64,000 nt of DNA from the NCBI GenBank assembly GCA_947169245.1, contig CAMVPA010000008.1, positions 1 to 64,000 on the forward strand, read 5' to 3'. The position numbers and the translations under genes were made by a program. Source of the DNA: an uncultured Prevotellaceae bacterium. Its GTDB lineage: Bacteria > Bacteroidota > Bacteroidia > Bacteroidales > Bacteroidaceae. This document shows positions 9,450-17,492 of the stretch, in pieces (within the stretch, counting starts at the first letter, position 1; each line of letters begins with the position of its first letter). The notes under the pieces were generated by a model. It ran no database searches. It was not told the origin of the DNA and saw only the letters and a list, made by a program, of their open reading frames with translations.

Positions 9450-10949
9450 TTATTTTGACAGTTTCTGGACGTACTTCACGGGCTCGCCTTCGCCCTTCAG
9501 AATGTCGGCAAAGGTCTGGGGAGCAATGGTGACGGGGCCGTGCATGAACTCCGGAATGTTGTAGCTCTTCATGAACTGGCGGTGGTAGTCGGGGTCGGCT
9601 TGCGGCAGTTCGAAGGGCTTTGTTCCGTGTCCATTCTCGTCGATATGGGTAAAGAAGGGGCGTGTGTAGGTACCGTCGTAGCGGCGGCTGCTGAAGACCA
9701 CCCACCGTCCGTTGCTGGACCAGGAGTGGTAGCTTTCGGTGTCCTTTGAGTTGATCTCTTCCATGTTCCTGACCTCACCGCTTGCTAAGTCCATGAGAAA
9801 CAAATCGGCCTCGTGATGCCAGATGTGGAACACGCCGTAATGGCCGAGTGTGAACATCAGGTAGCGGCCGTCGGGCGAGATGCGGGGCAGGGTGGCGCTC
9901 TTGTCAAGGCTGTCGGCGGCAAAGACGAGCTCGCGTGGGCCGAAGGTCATCGTCTCAGGGTCAAAGCTCTTACGATAGATGTTGTACTTGAGCTCTTGCG
10001 AACGTCCGACAACCTCAGAGTTTAGCGATATGTCTGGATACTGGCGCTCGAAGTGGGCGCTGCAGTAATAGAGTGTCCGTCCGTCGGGTGCCCATGCGGG
10101 GAACACCTCAAACTCTGTTGTGTCGTTCTCGATATTGGTCACCTCGTTCTTGTCAATGTCGTAGGCAATGAGGTCGCTCTCATTGTCGAAGACCTCCACC
10201 TTGTTGGGATTGGTGGTATGGAAACTCTGGTGTGTCTTGTTTGTAGAGTAAACAATGAGTTTCAACCACGGATGCCAGGCCGGATAGACGCCGGCCGAGA
10301 CAATCGAGTCGTTCTTCATGTTTACCTTCTTGGTCTTGCCGTCATAGGCTATGACAGTGCCGCCGTGGCTCTGACGGGCGTGGAACTGCATGCGCTCAGG
10401 GTTGTACTGCTGATAGTGGTGGCAGTTGATGCACTGGCCGTCTTTCTCGAGGCCGCAGAGAATGTTGTCGTAGATGACGCTTTCGTCGTAGTTCTCCAGA
10501 CAGCGCTGACTGATGGTCAGCGCCTCGTAGCTGACGAACGACGGGTAGATGAGACGGTAGCTGAGGTAGCTGTCGATGCTGTCGGGCGACACGTAGATGC
10601 TGAAAGGCTTGTAGTGTGTCCAGCTGTCAGCATGGCGTGCATAGACGTCGACGGTGATGGCACCGCCCTTCGCCTTCTCCGTCAGCTTGCGCCAGTCGTT
10701 CATCTCGGGCTGTGCTTTCCCGCCGCAGATGATCTCTTCGTCGCCTGCAGCGAATCGTGCCACCATGTCGTCGGCGGTCTCGTCGAGTTCGAAGGTCAGC
10801 GGTGCGATGTTCACGGGAATGGTGACGTTGGTATAGTCGGGATATATTTTCGGCAGCTCTTTCGAGTCGGTAAACACATCGGGCACGGAGGGACCGCATG
10901 CTGCCAACGACATCAAGCAGCCAATATAGAATAATGTTCTCAGTTTCAT
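9450..10949 (-). CDS. Lipoprotein with TolB-like propeller and a CXXCH haem motif
   Basis: The 499-residue protein has a lipoprotein signal (MSLAACGPS, Cys near 19) and so is probably anchored in the outer membrane or periplasm. The N-terminal half is not recognised. Around residue 172 it carries CINCHH, a CXXCH motif of c-type cytochromes, followed by FHARQSHGG. The rest looks like a TolB/PD40 beta-propeller: WHPWLKLIVYST, WAPDGRTLYYCS, ISPDGRYLMFT and WSSNGRWVVFSS are successive blades. Proteins of this build in Bacteroides are often labelled cytochrome-c-biosynthesis-like without proof. It is probably cotranscribed after the DUF6057-like gene, with only a 7-bp repeat array between them. 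Confidence 0.75.
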   Translation of the reverse strand: MKLRTLFYIGCLMSLAACGPSVPDVFTDSKELPKIYPDYTNVTIPVNIAPLTFELDETADDMVARFAAGDEEIICGGKAQPEMNDWRKLTEKAKGGAITVDVYARHADSWTHYKPFSIYVSPDSIDSYLSYRLIYPSFVSYEALTISQRCLENYDESVIYDNILCGLEKDGQCINCHHYQQYNPERMQFHARQSHGGTVIAYDGKTKKVNMKNDSIVSAGVYPAWHPWLKLIVYSTNKTHQSFHTTNPNKVEVFDNESDLIAYDIDKNEVTNIENDTTEFEVFPAWAPDGRTLYYCSAHFERQYPDISLNSEVVGRSQELKYNIYRKSFDPETMTFGPRELVFAADSLDKSATLPRISPDGRYLMFTLGHYGVFHIWHHEADLFLMDLASGEVRNMEEINSKDTESYHSWSSNGRWVVFSSRRYDGTYTRPFFTHIDENGHGTKPFELPQADPDYHRQFMKSYNIPEFMHGPVTIAPQTFADILKGEGEPVKYVQKLSK

Positions 10950-10975
10950 ATCAATTTATAGCTTAGTTCCAACCT

Positions 10976-11004
10976 CTCATTTCTCACCTCTTACCTCTCA
11001 CCTC
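10976..11004. repeat. 7-bp tandem array in the 9450/11005 spacer
   Basis: The units CTCATTT, CTCACCT, CTTACCT and CTCACCT run on directly and abut the stop codon of the upstream gene. It belongs to the heptad family described for 21747-21877. Confidence 0.7.
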
Positions 11005-12858
11005 TTAGTACTCCGGCAACTGCCTCATCGTGTAGTACTCGTAATAGTACGTCTGCCCGTAGGTGGGGTAGAGTGCTTGGCGGACAATCTCGATGTCCTG
11101 GTCGTCGTAGTTTATGGCGTAGGACATGAAGTTCTCGAACGACTGTTTGATGGCTTTGTCGAAGGGGAACTTGTCCAGGTCTTCCTTCTTTTGCAGCTTG
11201 CCATAGAGGTAGGCGGCTTCTTGATAGTAGCGGGGCATGGGCCCGTTGGGGTGCAACTTGATATAGTCGTACAAGCGGCGCCAGAACTGACGGATGTCTT
11301 TTGTCCAGAGGGTGGCCAGCAGTGCCTGCTCCTGGAAGATGGGGTCGGCGCTGTACGAGCTGTTGGCAAGCTGATTCATCAGAAAACGTTCTATGTTGCC
11401 TTGGTCGCCGCCTAAGTAGTCCTCATAGTGGAGCATGTGGCTGACGGCCTCGAGCTCAGGATCTTTGGCGATGAGGTCGGGATGTCCCAGCAGCAGTTCT
11501 TGCTTTTCTGCCCATTTGCCGTAGAAGGTGGTCTGCTTCAGCAGTCTGCTGTACTTACGTGCCAGGGGCTTGTCATTCTGCAGAATGGCACATTTGAGCA
11601 ACAGCTTGTAGTCTTCGACACGGAATCCGAACTCTACGCCCATCTCTATACACAGTCGGTTGCAGTAGTTCAGCATGCCGTACTGGTAGTAGATGAGCGG
11701 TCCGACGGCCATCATCAGACGCATGCCGAAGGGCGCATCGTAGGCCTTGGAGCCGTTTCTGTAGAGGAACTGCTGGTTGGCTTGACGTCCCAGTCGTGAG
11801 AGGGCGAGGTTGCGCATCATGACGATGGCACGTGTGGGCTCGTCCTGCTGCTTGGCTGCTTCGTCGAGCACACCTTCCCAGTCGAGCTCTGCAATGCGGT
11901 GCTGCATGGCCAGCTCGTGGTGGTAGTTCTCGTCCTTCATCCAGAAAGTGTAGACGCCGGCAACGAGCATGACGGCCACGACGGCGTTGACGATGACAGT
12001 CACGAGTCTTGAGGTGCGAGATTCGGGTTTCGAGCTACGGGTTTCGGGTTTCGAGGTGCGAGGCTCAAACTTCACTACTGCCAGCACAACGAAAAAGGCG
12101 AGCAGTATGTAATAAGGTATATAATAGGTGTGGTATTCTTCGGTGAGGAAGAAGAGCGGCAGCTCGGCCCAGTAGATGTTGACCAGGTTGGTCTGGTAGT
12201 AGATGTAGCGATAGCAGACCAGGGGCACTGCCACGATGCAGAGTACGGCTACGATGCTGTTGACGGCGGCCTCGGTGCGTTTCGTCGACAGCCGCCACGT
12301 CCAGATGCCCATCAACAGTGCGGCCGCCAGTCCGTAGATGCCCATGAGCGGGTAGCCCACGACACAGGTCAGCAGGATGAGGATGGTGCGCAGGTAGTAC
12401 TTCTCCGGCAGGCTGCGGAACGCCCAGAGCAGTGCTGCCACGGCCGTTGCTCCGATGGTCGAAACGAAGAAGTGGCCTCTGAGCTTGAGGAAGTATATCC
12501 AGTAGCCCTGGTCCATATTCGTGATGAGCAGCAGCGCCACGGGGATCAGCATCAGCGTGGCCCAGCGGTCGGGGATGCGGAAAGCCCGCTTCGTGATGGT
12601 CATCATCAGCAGCCACCAGCCGCAGAGCAGCACCACCCCTAACCAGGGGTAGTACAGGAACTGCGTGAACCAGGTGCCTATCCACGTGAGGAATCCTCCT
12701 GGCACGACCATCTGCTCATTCAGGAAGATGCGCGAATCAAGGAAGAGGTTCTTCTCTTGTATTTTCCAGAGCAGGTCGCTCTCGAAGATGAGCATGGCGG
12801 CAGCCGCAACAATGAGGGCTGTCAGCCAGATGGCGATAACAGGTAGCTTCTTCTTCAC
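11005..12858 (-). CDS. DUF6057-like membrane protein, multi-pass with helical repeat tail
   Basis: The 617-residue protein has about ten hydrophobic segments in its first 300 residues, then a soluble C-terminal half of helical, TPR-like character. The family resembles DUF6057, seen in Bacteroidales next to the propeller lipoprotein, as here; function is unknown. The start is GTG at 12858: an in-frame TGA lies a few codons upstream, so the frame cannot extend. The linker EPRTSKPETRSSKPESRTS, between the membrane and soluble parts, is encoded by a 7-bp tandem array (12011-12066). A 26-bp direct repeat spans the start codon. Confidence 0.65.
   Translation of the reverse strand: MKKKLPVIAIWLTALIVAAAAMLIFESDLLWKIQEKNLFLDSRIFLNEQMVVPGGFLTWIGTWFTQFLYYPWLGVVLLCGWWLLMMTITKRAFRIPDRWATLMLIPVALLLITNMDQGYWIYFLKLRGHFFVSTIGATAVAALLWAFRSLPEKYYLRTILILLTCVVGYPLMGIYGLAAALLMGIWTWRLSTKRTEAAVNSIVAVLCIVAVPLVCYRYIYYQTNLVNIYWAELPLFFLTEEYHTYYIPYYILLAFFVVLAVVKFEPRTSKPETRSSKPESRTSRLVTVIVNAVVAVMLVAGVYTFWMKDENYHHELAMQHRIAELDWEGVLDEAAKQQDEPTRAIVMMRNLALSRLGRQANQQFLYRNGSKAYDAPFGMRLMMAVGPLIYYQYGMLNYCNRLCIEMGVEFGFRVEDYKLLLKCAILQNDKPLARKYSRLLKQTTFYGKWAEKQELLLGHPDLIAKDPELEAVSHMLHYEDYLGGDQGNIERFLMNQLANSSYSADPIFQEQALLATLWTKDIRQFWRRLYDYIKLHPNGPMPRYYQEAAYLYGKLQKKEDLDKFPFDKAIKQSFENFMSYAINYDDQDIEIVRQALYPTYGQTYYYEYYTMRQLPEY
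12011..12066. repeat. 7-bp tandem array inside a coding sequence
   Basis: Eight heptads follow one another: GAGGTGC, GAGATTC, GGGTTTC, GAGCTAC, GGGTTTC, GGGTTTC, GAGGTGC, GAGGCTC. They encode the Ser/Lys/Arg/Pro-rich linker of the DUF6057-like protein. Because 7 is not a multiple of 3, a change of one unit would shift the frame. Confidence 0.8.
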
Positions 12859-12898
12859 GGTCAGGCTTCAGTGATGGCGATAACAGGTAGCTTCTTCT
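12829..12898. repeat. 26-bp direct repeat with 44-bp period at a gene start
   Basis: The same 26 bp occur at 12829-12854 and 12873-12898. The first copy encodes the MKKKLPVIAI start of the DUF6057-like protein; the second lies in its upstream region next to the gyrB stop. A recent tandem duplication of the start region is the simplest reading. Confidence 0.8.
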
Positions 12899-12904
12899 CA
12901 GGGG

Positions 12905-14908
12905 CTATGCGTCGATGTTGGCGTAGGTGGCGTTCTTCTCGATGAATTCGCGGCGCGGCTCCACGTCGTCGCCCATGAGCATGGAGAATATCTCGTCGGC
13001 CTCGGCGGCGTTCTCAATGGTCACCTGCTTCAGCAGACGGTTCTCGGGATTCATGGTCGTCTCCCACAGCTGCTCGGGGTTCATCTCGCCCAGACCTTTG
13101 TAGCGCTGGGTGTGCAGTGCCTTGTCGTCGCCGTTGCCGGCCACGTACTTGTCGATGAAGGCCTGGCGCTGCTGCTCGGTGTAGCAGTACTCGGAGGTCT
13201 TCTTATAGGTACACTTGTAGAGCGGGGGCGTGGCAATGTAGAGGTGTCCGCCCTGGATGACCTGCGGCATGAAGCGGTAGAAGAGTGTCATGATGAGTGT
13301 GTCGATGTGCGAGCCATCGACGTCGGCGTCGGTCATGATGATGATCTTATCGTAGCGCAGCTTGTCGATGTTGGCATCCTTGGAGTCCTCGCCGTCGACG
13401 CCGAAGCGGACGCCAATCGACTGGATGATGTTCATCACCGACTCGGCCTCGAAGACGCGGTGCCACTGCACCTTCTCGACGTTCAGAATCTTACCGCGCA
13501 GCGGCAGGATGGCCTGGAAGTGACGGTCGCGTCCCTGCTTGGCAGAGCCGCCTGCCGAGTCACCCTCGACGAGGAATATCTCGCACTCCTTCGGGTCCTT
13601 GTTCGAGCAGTCGGCCAGCTTGCCGGGCAGTCCGCCGCCTGTCATCGGGTTCTTGCGCTGCACGCTCTCACGGGCCTTGCGGGCGGCGATGCGGGCGGTG
13701 GCGGCGAGGATCACCTTCTCGCAGATGGTGTGGGCCTCCTTCGGGTGCTCCTCCAGATAGTTGGTCATGGCTTCGCCGACGGCCTTCTGTACGGCGCCGT
13801 TCACCTCGCTGTTGCCCAGCTTGGTCTTCGTCTGGCCCTCGAACTGCGGCTCGGCCACCTTGACGCTGATGATGGCTGTCAGACCCTCGCGGAAGTCGTC
13901 CTGTGCCACCTCGATCTTGGCCTTCTCAATCTGCTTGCGCAGCTGGTCGTCCTCGTCGGAGTATTTCTTCAGCGTACGTGCCAGGGCAATGCGGAAGCCC
14001 GTCAGGTGGGTACCACCCTCAATGGTGTTGATGTTATTGACGTAGGAGTGTATGTTCTCGCTGTAGTCGCTGTTGTAGAGCAGGGCCACCTCGATGGGCA
14101 CACCGTCCTTCTCGGTCTTCAGGCAGATGGGCTCGCCGATGATAGAGGTGCGGTGACGGTCGACGTACTTCACAAACTCCTTCAGGCCCTCCTTGGCGTG
14201 GAACACCTCGGGCTGGCGCAGGTTGCCCTCCTCGTCGGGGCGCAGGTCGGTCAGCGTGATGGTAATGCCGGCGTTCAGGTAGGCCAGCTCGCGCATGCGC
14301 TTGGCAATGATGTCGTACTTGTACTCGGTGGTGGTGAAGATGGTGCCGTCGGGCCAGAACTGCTGGCGCGTACCCGTCTTGTCGGTGTCGCCCACAATCT
14401 TGACGTCGTACAGCGGCTTGCCCTTCTCGTACTCCTGCTGGTACACATGCCCGTTGCGGAACACCTGCGACAGCATGTGGGTGGACAGGGCGTTCACACA
14501 GCTGACGCCCACGCCGTGCAGACCGCCGCTGACCTTGTACGAGCCCTTGTCGAACTTGCCGCCGGCATGGAGCACGGTCATGACGACCTCCAGTGCCGAC
14601 TTGTGCATCTTCTCGTGCTCGTCCACGGGGATGCCGCGGCCGTTGTCCTGGACGGTGATGCTGTTGTCCTCGTTGATGGTTACCTCTATATGCGTGCAGT
14701 AGCCTGCCATCGCCTCGTCGATGGAGTTGTCCACCGTCTCGTTCACCAGATGGTGCAGGCCCTTCTCGCTAATGTCGCCGATATACATGGCTGGGCGCTT
14801 GCGCACAGCCTCCAATCCCTCGAGCACCTGGATGTTGCTCGCGGAGTAGTTGCTTTCCCCTTCGGCCAGTGACCGTTGGTTTCCGTTCTGAATCTGTTCT
14901 TCAATCAT
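12905..14908 (-). CDS. gyrB: DNA gyrase subunit B
   Basis: GyrB is the ATPase subunit of DNA gyrase and introduces negative supercoils with GyrA. The 667-residue protein shows the GHKL ATPase domain (DNSIDEAMAGYC, NGRGIPVDEHEK, GGLHGVGVSCVNALS). The TOPRIM domain carries EGDSAGGSAKQGRDR near 447 and the metal-binding DADVDGSHI. The C-terminal GyrA-interacting tail with QRYKGLGEMNPEQLWETTM is complete. The start is set at 14908 (MIEEQIQ): the -7 box TACCTTTG at 14934-14941 rules out the longer frame from 14956, which would begin upstream of the transcript. Confidence 0.97.
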   Translation of the reverse strand: MIEEQIQNGNQRSLAEGESNYSASNIQVLEGLEAVRKRPAMYIGDISEKGLHHLVNETVDNSIDEAMAGYCTHIEVTINEDNSITVQDNGRGIPVDEHEKMHKSALEVVMTVLHAGGKFDKGSYKVSGGLHGVGVSCVNALSTHMLSQVFRNGHVYQQEYEKGKPLYDVKIVGDTDKTGTRQQFWPDGTIFTTTEYKYDIIAKRMRELAYLNAGITITLTDLRPDEEGNLRQPEVFHAKEGLKEFVKYVDRHRTSIIGEPICLKTEKDGVPIEVALLYNSDYSENIHSYVNNINTIEGGTHLTGFRIALARTLKKYSDEDDQLRKQIEKAKIEVAQDDFREGLTAIISVKVAEPQFEGQTKTKLGNSEVNGAVQKAVGEAMTNYLEEHPKEAHTICEKVILAATARIAARKARESVQRKNPMTGGGLPGKLADCSNKDPKECEIFLVEGDSAGGSAKQGRDRHFQAILPLRGKILNVEKVQWHRVFEAESVMNIIQSIGVRFGVDGEDSKDANIDKLRYDKIIIMTDADVDGSHIDTLIMTLFYRFMPQVIQGGHLYIATPPLYKCTYKKTSEYCYTEQQRQAFIDKYVAGNGDDKALHTQRYKGLGEMNPEQLWETTMNPENRLLKQVTIENAAEADEIFSMLMGDDVEPRREFIEKNATYANIDA

Positions 14909-14933
14909 TTCTGTCTGTGGTCTTAATAGGGTG

Positions 14934-14941
14934 CAAAGGTA
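14934..14941 (-). promoter_or_regulatory. Promoter -7 element for gyrB
   Basis: The minus strand reads TACCTTTG, with TTTG a little over 20 bp upstream. It decides the gyrB start codon. Confidence 0.7.
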
Positions 14942-14986
14942 CAAAATATTCGTCATATAAACAAAGTTTATATGCTAAAAAACCAC

Positions 14987-15026
14987 AAAAAAATAAGGCC
15001 GCAACCCTGAGGGGCTACGGCCTTAT
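14987..15026 (-). terminator. Terminator of rpsT
   Basis: ATAAGGCCG pairs with CGGCCTTAT, with further pairing inside, and is followed on the transcript by seven U. Confidence 0.85.
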
Positions 15027-15041
15027 ATGGCGATGTGTTGT

Positions 15042-15293
15042 TTACAGCTTGTTGATGTGCAAGCAGAGGCTCGATTTCAGGTTGGAGGCCTTGTTCTTGT
15101 GGATGATTTTGGTCTTAGCCAGCTTGTCGAGCATCTTCTGTACTTTCGGGTACAGGGCAGCAGCCTCGTCCTTGTTGGTCATGGCACGCAGTTTGCGGAC
15201 GGCGTTGCGCATGGTCTTAGCGTAATACTTGTTGTGGAGAGCTCTTTTCTTCTCCTGGCGAATTCTCTTCACCGATGACTTGTGGTTTGCCAT
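15042..15293 (-). CDS. rpsT: 30S ribosomal protein S20
   Basis: S20 binds 16S rRNA early in 30S assembly. The 83-residue basic protein has the family opening [21 protein letters not shown] and the closing [11 protein letters not shown]. It lies downstream of tRNA-Glu on the same strand with no clear promoter of its own, so it may be read from the tRNA promoter through the structured region 15355-15460. S20 is autoregulated in some bacteria, so a regulatory leader is plausible. Confidence 0.96.
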   Translation of the reverse strand: MANHKSSVKRIRQEKKRALHNKYYAKTMRNAVRKLRAMTNKDEAAALYPKVQKMLDKLAKTKIIHKNKASNLKSSLCLHINKL

Positions 15294-15354
15294 TTTTCTT
15301 TTGTAATTGTTTAATGTTAATAACCGTGCTTAGCCTGTGGGTCTTGCGTCGCAA

Positions 15355-15460
15355 GCGACAGCCCTGGGCGAACTTTGGAGGTGACGGGGAGCCTTCCGGC
15401 GTGTGCCGCGGGCCCGTGCCCTTTCACAAAATTCTCCGCCACCCTGTCCCGGCTTGTCGC
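15355..15460 (-). ncRNA. Candidate structured RNA between tRNA-Glu and rpsT
   Basis: The segment is GC-rich and folds by eye on the minus strand. An outer stem forms from GCGACAAGCC and GGGCTGTCGC (nine pairs, one bulge). A middle stem forms from GGTGGCGGAG and CTCCCCGTCACC, and an inner hairpin lies around CGGCACACGCCG. No open reading frame fits. It could be an S20 leader element or an independent small RNA; I do not recognise the class. The strand is inferred from its neighbours, because the outer stem also forms on the other strand. Confidence 0.45.
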
Positions 15461-15507
15461 TGGTAGCACTTGGCTGTGCAGATGACGGATTTAGCGTTTC
15501 TTTCTTG

Positions 15508-15579
15508 TAGTCCCTAGGAGAGTCGAACTCCTCTTTAGAGAATGAAAATCTCTCGTCCTAACCGATAGACGAAGGGACC
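15508..15579 (-). tRNA. tRNA-Glu(TTC)
   Basis: Read on the minus strand, the acceptor arm is GGTCCCT/AGGGACT. The anticodon stem AGAGA/TCTCT encloses TTTTCAT with anticodon TTC. The T arm GGAG.TTCGACT.CTCC is intact. CCA is not encoded. Confidence 0.95.
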
Positions 15580-15600
15580 CCGTGTGCGCAAAAGCGGGTG

Positions 15601-15608
15601 CAAAGGTA
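15601..15608 (-). promoter_or_regulatory. Promoter -7 element for tRNA-Glu (and probably rpsT)
   Basis: The minus strand reads TACCTTTG about 22 nt before the tRNA 5' end. No other clear promoter precedes rpsT. Confidence 0.7.
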
Positions 15609-15682
15609 CTGCTATTTTTCCAAACGGCAAAATTTTCTCTGAGAAAAATGCGTTTTTATGCTGTTTTTTCGCCAAAAAGCGC

Positions 15683-15690
15683 TACCTTTG
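15683..15690 (+). promoter_or_regulatory. Promoter -7 element for recO
   Basis: TACCTTTG ends only 5 nt before the recO ATG at 15696, so the transcript must be leaderless or nearly so if this box is used. Confidence 0.6.
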
Positions 15691-15695
15691 CCCCG

Positions 15696-16421
15696 ATGCA
15701 GACGAAAACGCAGGCCATTGTGCTCCACGCCTTCAAATATGGCGAGTCGCGACTCATCGTCGATGTGTTCACACGCCAGGCGGGCAGGCTCTCTTTCATT
15801 GTGACGATGACACGGTCGCAGAAAGGGCGCATGAAGAAGCAGCTGTTCCAGCCGCTGTCACTGCTCAACATGGAGTTCGACTTGCGCCCCAAGGTGCAGC
15901 TCCAGAAGATGGGCGACGTCCAGCTGGCCTATGCCTACGTGTCGGTGCCTTTCGAGTCGTCGAAGCTGAGCATCTCGCTCTTCGTAGCCGAGTTCCTGTA
16001 CCATGCACTCAAGGGTGAGCAGCAGAACGAGGGACTTTTCGACTACGTGCGCTACAGTCTGGAGTGGCTCGACGGCTGCCAGTCGTCGGTGGCCAATTTC
16101 CACTTGGTGTTCCTGCTTCACCTGAGCCGCTTCCTCGGCTTCTTCCCCAACCTTGAGGACTGGCAGGAAGGCTGCTGCTTCGACCTGAGGACAGGCGTCT
16201 TTTGCACGGAGCCACCCACCCACCGCGACTTCCTCATGCCCGAGGATGCCGGGCGCCTGGGGCTGCTGATGCGCATGGACTACCCGACGATGCACCTGTT
16301 CCGCATGTCGCATAACGACCGCCAGCGCCTGCTGGAGACGGCCATCCGATACTACCGCCTGCACCTGCCCGACTTCCCGGAGCTGAGGTCGCTGGCCGTT
16401 TTACGGGAGATTTATCAATAA
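15696..16421 (+). CDS. recO: DNA repair protein RecO
   Basis: RecO mediates RecA loading and single-strand annealing in RecF-pathway recombination. The 241-residue protein has the N-terminal OB fold (MQTKTQAIVLHAFKYGESRLIVDVFT) and the helical C-terminal domain with HLSRFLGFFPN. The usual zinc-cysteine cluster is reduced to scattered residues, as in other Bacteroidetes RecO. The start at 15696 matches the family N-terminus. A longer frame from 15582 would run back through the promoter and into tRNA-Glu. The argE-like gene follows 15 nt later. Confidence 0.9.
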   Translation: MQTKTQAIVLHAFKYGESRLIVDVFTRQAGRLSFIVTMTRSQKGRMKKQLFQPLSLLNMEFDLRPKVQLQKMGDVQLAYAYVSVPFESSKLSISLFVAEFLYHALKGEQQNEGLFDYVRYSLEWLDGCQSSVANFHLVFLLHLSRFLGFFPNLEDWQEGCCFDLRTGVFCTEPPTHRDFLMPEDAGRLGLLMRMDYPTMHLFRMSHNDRQRLLETAIRYYRLHLPDFPELRSLAVLREIYQ

Positions 16422-16436
16422 CAAGATGATACTACT

Positions 16437-17492
16437 ATGGAGATGCATGACTATTTGAACGATGCCGTTGAGCTGCTGAAGCAGCTGATAGAGACGCCTT
16501 CAGTGAGCCGCGACGAGAGCCGGGCCGCCGACGTGTTGTCCGACCGTCTGAATCGCTGGTCTCTGCCTCATGGCCGCGAGGGTAACAACCTGTGGGTGGG
16601 CTGTCTGGACTGGGACGACAGCCGTCCGACGGTGATGCTCAATGCCCATATCGACACGGTGAAGCCGGTGAGCACATGGACACGCGACCCGTTCCGGGCA
16701 ACCCTTGAGGGCGACAAGCTCTTCGGATTGGGTTCCAATGACTGCGGCGGCGGTCTGGTGGCTACGCTGCAGGCTTACCGCATCATGCTGCACCGTCCCC
16801 GCAACTTCAACCTGCTGTGGGTGGCCTCATGCGAGGAGGAGGTGTCGGGCAAGGACGGTTTCAGCCGTGTGCTGCCGCTGTTGCCCCCCGTCAGCGTGGC
16901 CATTGTCGGCGAGCCGACAGGCATGCAGCCGGCCATAGCCGAGAAAGGCCTGATGGTCATCGACGGCTATGCCCATGGCGTCAGCGGCCATGCTGCTCGC
17001 AACGAGGGTGTCAACGCCATCTACGAGGCGCTCGACGACCTCGTCTGGCTGCGCGACTACCGGTTCCGTAAGGAGAGTCCGCTGCTCGGGCCGACGAAGA
17101 TGACAGTGACGGTGGTTGAGGCCGGCACGCAGCATAACGTGGTGCCCGACCGTCTGCACTTCGTCATCGACGTGCGGACGAACGAGTTCTACCAGAACGA
17201 GTATGTGTTTGATTTTCTGAAGAAGCACATGAAGAAGTGCGAGCTGCAGGCCCGTTCGTTCCGTCTGCACTCCTCGTGCATTGCCGAGGACCATCCGCTT
17301 GTTGTCCGCCTGAAGTCCATGGGGAAGACGCCGTTTGGCTCGCCGACGCTGAGCGACCAGGCGCTGATGCCGTTCCCGTCGTTCAAATTAGGACCGGGAG
17401 AGTCGAGCCGCAGTCATTCGGCCGACGAGTACATCTGCATCGGTGAGATTCGCGATGCCATCGAGACCTACGTCAGGCTGTTATCGGCTTAG
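16437..17492 (+). CDS. argE: M20 family ArgE-like deacylase (acyl-ornithine/acyl-citrulline)
   Basis: This is a zinc-dependent M20 amidohydrolase of the ArgE/DapE group. In Bacteroidetes the arginine pathway carbamoylates an N-acylated ornithine, so this enzyme probably removes the acyl group from N-succinyl- or N-acetyl-citrulline. The 351 residues show the first metal motif NAHIDTVKP (His near 70), GSNDCGGG (bridging Asp near 101), the catalytic Glu in CEEEVSG (near 137) and GEPTGMQ. The dimerisation insert contains SGHAARNEGVNAI. No other arginine genes are in the window, so acyl specificity is inference. The 3' end overlaps the convergent EnvC-like gene by 12 nt. Confidence 0.8.
   Translation: MEMHDYLNDAVELLKQLIETPSVSRDESRAADVLSDRLNRWSLPHGREGNNLWVGCLDWDDSRPTVMLNAHIDTVKPVSTWTRDPFRATLEGDKLFGLGSNDCGGGLVATLQAYRIMLHRPRNFNLLWVASCEEEVSGKDGFSRVLPLLPPVSVAIVGEPTGMQPAIAEKGLMVIDGYAHGVSGHAARNEGVNAIYEALDDLVWLRDYRFRKESPLLGPTKMTVTVVEAGTQHNVVPDRLHFVIDVRTNEFYQNEYVFDFLKKHMKKCELQARSFRLHSSCIAEDHPLVVRLKSMGKTPFGSPTLSDQALMPFPSFKLGPGESSRSHSADEYICIGEIRDAIETYVRLLSA

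Noticed and set aside
13112..14872. 586-codon frame opposite gyrB
   Set aside because: It is exactly antisense to a complete gyrB, has no ribosome site and no recognisable domain.
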